Source: Herbiconiux oxytropis (GTDB lineage Bacteria; Actinomycetota; Actinomycetes; Actinomycetales; Microbacteriaceae). From it: 64,000 nucleotides of DNA. Below are positions 61,382 to 64,000 of the stretch, piece by piece. The stretch covers positions 62,001 through 126,000 of the forward strand of contig NZ_JANLCK010000006.1 of the NCBI RefSeq assembly GCF_024979315.1, written 5' to 3'. The position numbers and the translations under genes are program-made. The first letter of the stretch is position 1. The number at the start of each line of letters is the position of its first letter. The notes below the pieces were generated by a model. It saw only the letters and a list, made by a program, of their open reading frames with translations. It searched no databases and had not been told where the DNA came from.

Positions 61382-62239
61382 TCAGGTGGTGAGGAATCTC
61401 GCGGCGACGGGGGCGAACTTCTCCCAGTTCTGGAAGATGCCGCCGTGGCCGGAGTTCGGGTAGATGATCAGCTCGGAACCCTCGATGCGCTTGTGCAGGT
61501 CCTCGGAGAGCACCGAGGGGACCATGCGGTCGTTGTCGCCGTTGGCGATCAGGGTCGGCTGCGAGATCACCGACAGGTCCGAGGGGGCCGAGCGCCCATA
61601 TCGCTGAATGGCCTTGAGCTGGCGGCTGAACGAGGCGTTGCTGATGGGCTTGTCGCGGTCGGTGGTGCGCTCCTTGAGGCGTTCGACGAACGCCTTGCCG
61701 GCCCGCTTGCCGATGGTGTCGCGGTTGAAGAAGAGGAACTCCTTCGGGTCAGACCGGGTGATCAGGGATCGGAAGATGTCCCAGTAGGTGGTTCCCACGA
61801 CCTTGTCGATGTTGTTTCCACCTCGAGGGCCGGTGCCGGTGAGCACGAGTTTGCGCACCAGCGCCGGGTGAGCGACGACGAGGTCCTGGGCGATCATGCC
61901 GCCCATCGAGAAGGCGAAGATGTCGATCTTGTCGTAACCGAGGCCCTTCGTGATGAACCGGTAGGCATCGGTCGCGGCTTCTTCGAGAGTGTCGGGAACC
62001 CGCCCGGAGGACGCTCCGACGCCGAGCTGATCGAAGGTGATGACGTGGCGGGTTTTCGCGACCTGGTCGATGAGGCGTGGGTCCCAGTTGTCCAGGGTCG
62101 CGGCCAGGTGCACGAAGAAGACCACGGGGATCGTTCCTCTTGGGCCGAGTTCGCGGTAGGCGAAGGTGTCGGCGCCGACGGAGACCGTCTTGGCGGGGGC
62201 CTCCGCGTACGAGGTGATGACGGGTTCGGTGGCGCTCAT
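61382..62239 (-). CDS. Alpha/beta hydrolase
   Basis: 285 aa from ATG 62239 with AAGGAGC upstream; the opening to 62515 is not conserved. FFVHLAATLDNWDPR oxyanion region, nucleophile in AFSMGGMIAQ, Asp in NGDNDRMVP and His in NSGHGGI. Related to the decayed hydrolase at 63320-63731. In operon behind the quinone oxidoreductase. Confidence 0.92.
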   Translation of the reverse strand: MSATEPVITSYAEAPAKTVSVGADTFAYRELGPRGTIPVVFFVHLAATLDNWDPRLIDQVAKTRHVITFDQLGVGASSGRVPDTLEEAATDAYRFITKGLGYDKIDIFAFSMGGMIAQDLVVAHPALVRKLVLTGTGPRGGNNIDKVVGTTYWDIFRSLITRSDPKEFLFFNRDTIGKRAGKAFVERLKERTTDRDKPISNASFSRQLKAIQRYGRSAPSDLSVISQPTLIANGDNDRMVPSVLSEDLHKRIEGSELIIYPNSGHGGIFQNWEKFAPVAARFLTT

Positions 62240-62300
62240 GAGAAATGCTCCTTGCTGGGTTCGGGTGCTGTGTGCGACAAGCGGATGGGGAGACCGGAGG

Positions 62301-63308
62301 TCACGCAGACTGGTCGGCGCCGATGATGACGGCCTTGCCGCGGATGCTGCTCGTGCCGAGGGAGGCCAGGGCGTGGGCGGTCTGGTCGAAGGGGAAGGTC
62401 GCACTGACGACGGGGCGGATGACGCCGCGGTCGACGAGCTGGGTGATCTGACGCAGTTGATCGCCGGAAGCGTGCATGAGCAGGAACTCGTAGGACACGC
62501 CGAGCTTCTCCGCAAGGGCGCGGATCCTGCGGCTGAGAGCCGTGATGGCCAGGCGCACGACCGGGTTCAGGCCGGCGGACTTCGCGAACGTGGGGGTGGG
62601 TGGCCCGGAGATGCCGACGGCCTTTCCACCGCGCTTCAGGATCGTGAGGGACTTTGCGAGGTTGTCGCCACCGAGGGGGTCCAGGACGAAATCGTAGCCC
62701 GAGAGTTCGGTCTCGAATTCCTGGGTGCGGTAGTCGATGACCACGTCGGCGCCGAGCTCGCGGGCGAAGTCCGCGTTCTTGCCCGATACGGTCGTCGCTA
62801 CCTCGGCGCCGAGGTGCTTGGCGAGCTGGATCGCGATCGATCCGACTCCGCCCGCACCGGCGTGTATGAGCACCTTCTGACCGGCCTGCACGTTGCCCTT
62901 CTCCACCAGGGCCTGCCACGCCGTCAGTGCCACCAGCGGCAGGGACGCGGCCTCCACGATGCTGATCGACGTCGGAGCCAGCGAGACGTCTGCTTCATCG
63001 ACAGCGATGCGTTCTGCGAACGTGCCGATGCGGTGATCCCGCGGCCTGGAGTAGACCCGGTCTCCGGCGACGAAGTGGGTGACCTTGGAACCTGTGCGGA
63101 TAACTGTGCCGGCCAGGTCGTGGCCGAGGGTGAGAGGGGTCTTGTACGGCAGGATCGCCTTGAACTCTCCCGCCCGGAGCCGCTCGTCGAGGTGGTTCAG
63201 CCCTGCGGCCTCCACCCGGATCAGGAGATCCCTGTCGCCGACCGCGGGCTCGGGGATCTCGGCCTCGTGGACGGGCTGCTTGTAGTTGTCGAACACGAAC
63301 GCTCGCAT
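62301..63308 (-). CDS. NADP-dependent oxidoreductase (zinc-less MDR, quinone oxidoreductase type)
   Basis: 335 aa from ATG 63308 with AGGAGAGAG upstream. MDR pattern LLIRVEAAGLNHLDERLRAGEF, LGHDLAGTVIRTG, Rossmann motif HAGAGGVGSIAIQLAKHLG. The frame stays open upstream to 63731 through the hydrolase remnant, but the ribosome site and family length mark 63308 as start. Confidence 0.92.
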   Translation of the reverse strand: MRAFVFDNYKQPVHEAEIPEPAVGDRDLLIRVEAAGLNHLDERLRAGEFKAILPYKTPLTLGHDLAGTVIRTGSKVTHFVAGDRVYSRPRDHRIGTFAERIAVDEADVSLAPTSISIVEAASLPLVALTAWQALVEKGNVQAGQKVLIHAGAGGVGSIAIQLAKHLGAEVATTVSGKNADFARELGADVVIDYRTQEFETELSGYDFVLDPLGGDNLAKSLTILKRGGKAVGISGPPTPTFAKSAGLNPVVRLAITALSRRIRALAEKLGVSYEFLLMHASGDQLRQITQLVDRGVIRPVVSATFPFDQTAHALASLGTSSIRGKAVIIGADQSA

Positions 63309-63319
63309 GATGCTCTCTC

Positions 63320-63731
63320 CTTGAATGTGGAAGGTTGTGGTCAGCGTTGCAGGAACGCGGTGACGGTCCATCCGGTCACGGTCGCCGTGCAGAATCAGCG
63401 TCGGAGCTGTGGACGACGCCCCGGTCGGTATCTGATGACCCCATCGGTTCACGGCGCGCAACTGGGCGCGGAAGACGCCAGGAGTGACGGGCTTGTCCCG
63501 GCCGGTGCGGCGCCGTTTCATCCGCACCAGATATGCCTTCGCGGCCCGACGGCCGGCAGGGGCTGTCATGCCCCCCGTCGACAGCCCGAGCAGGTCCACC
63601 TGGGAGAGGCCGAGCGTGTGGATCGCGGCGATCGCATCGGCCGCCATGTCCTCGAACCGGTCCCGCACCATTCCGGCGGATGCCCCCACACCGCGGTAGT
63701 CGAGGAGGATCACCCTCCGGTGCCCTGCCAT
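63320..63731 (-). pseudogene. Decayed alpha/beta hydrolase upstream of the quinone oxidoreductase
   Basis: The frame reads HRRVILLDYRGVGASAG and LSQVDLLGLSTGGMTA (nucleophile elbow), then jumps to RRRTGRDKPVTPGVFRAQLR and TLILHGDRDRMD. Compared with the intact hydrolase at 61382 the first 60 or so residues, about 70 residues in the middle and the C-terminal His region are missing. Frame is open and continues into the oxidoreductase, but no working triad remains. Confidence 0.75.
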
Positions 63732-63794
63732 GATCGCACCTTCCTGATCTCACTGCCGATGGACATCGGGGCTCACCCTTGCTCAAGCGAGCAG

Positions 63795-63863
63795 ACTCAA
63801 TCTTGAGTGTCCTCAGATCAATTGTCAAGTAAGAGCGAGTATGCTCATTCATGAGTCAACTCA
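63795..63863. promoter_or_regulatory. Two TGAGT-type palindromes, candidate TetR operators, with minus-strand promoter
   Basis: ACTCAATCTTGAGT (63795-63808) and TGAGTCAACTCA (63852-63863) are perfect inverted repeats with a 2-base centre and share the TGAGT half site. On the minus strand TTGACA (63828-63823), a 17-base spacer and CAAGAT (63805-63800) form a promoter that overlaps the first site. Confidence 0.65.
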
Positions 63864-63887
63864 GTATGCCAGCCAAGGGAGGCCCTT

Positions 63888-64000
63888 ATGGGCAGTGATC
63901 AGCCGGTTCCGGGACGGCGAGAACGCGCGAAGGAAGACAAGCGTCTCCGAATCATGTCTGTCGCTCGCACCCTGTTCGCCGAGTACGGCGTCGATGGCGT
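63888..64000 (+). CDS. TetR family regulator, 3' end outside window
   Basis: First 37 codons only. GGGAGG upstream of ATG 63888. RRERAKEDKRLRIMSVARTL and FAEYGVDGV match the first helix of TetR DNA-binding domains. Divergent from the hydrolase remnant and quinone oxidoreductase, with two palindromes between; it is the likely repressor of that unit. Confidence 0.85.
   Translation, partial: MGSDQPVPGRRERAKEDKRLRIMSVARTLFAEYGVDG

Overview
The window is very GC-rich, strongly biased to G/C at third codon positions, and dense in actinobacterial families: MmyB-type XRE regulators, an F420-type LLM fragment, DUF4287, split MHS-transporter operons and many ATGA stop/start overlaps. It fits a high-GC actinobacterium, most likely of the Microbacteriaceae; the family is inferred from style, not from a marker gene. 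No rRNA, tRNA, CRISPR array, transposase or phage gene was seen.

Region 1 (1-25451) is a large catabolic block for what looks like an aromatic or N-heterocyclic acid. It holds two acyl-CoA-dehydrogenase-fold flavoproteins, two unrelated ABC importers (an SsuABC/NMT1-type set at 1097-3746 and a Liv-type set at 14350-19077), two small cupins, a SnoaL-like protein, a carboxylesterase, a PaaK-like CoA ligase, a FAH-fold hydrolase, a VOC protein, a TPP decarboxylase next to a cyclase-family metal hydrolase, a bifunctional FAD-hydroxylase/old-yellow-enzyme of the salicylyl-CoA / 2-aminobenzoyl-CoA hydroxylase family, two thioesterases and a Rid protein. Three transcription units share one palindrome (best copy GTGACGATCGTCAC) placed at an identical distance from a GTAAT element, so they look like one regulon. 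A TetR/dihydrofolate-reductase-like pair with its own operator sits inside the block.

Region 2 (25452-29464) holds a long inverted repeat, DUF4287, an unknown protein, a DUF72 protein and an ABC exporter.

Region 3 (29461-37372) is a fructan-derived sugar operon: GH32 beta-fructosidase (divergent), binding protein, two permeases, LacI regulator, PfkB sugar kinase and an inulin-fructotransferase/difructose-anhydride-hydrolase beta-helix protein without a signal peptide. A perfect LacI-type operator lies in the spacer of a TTGACA/TATTGT promoter. I read it as import and intracellular breakdown of difructose anhydride to fructose 6-phosphate.

Region 4 (37476-49800) is a patchwork of small redox and detoxification modules, each under its own HTH regulator, with repeated gene types (XRE-MmyB twice, carboxymuconolactone-decarboxylase-like twice, cupin twice, MFS twice). 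It also holds gene remnants: alcohol dehydrogenase, LLM oxidoreductase, NADP-reductase-like, aldehyde dehydrogenase and phosphotriesterase-like.

Region 5 (49971-58217) is a second uncharacterised catabolic cluster: SDR, two MHS-type transporters, a split transketolase, a GntR/FCD regulator, a cyclase-family hydrolase and an alpha/beta hydrolase. Two promoters share a 15-base operator motif.

Region 6 (58170-64000) is another set of redox modules: SDR, alkene reductase, TetR, thioesterase, alpha/beta hydrolase, quinone oxidoreductase, a hydrolase remnant, and the first codons of a TetR gene that runs off the end.
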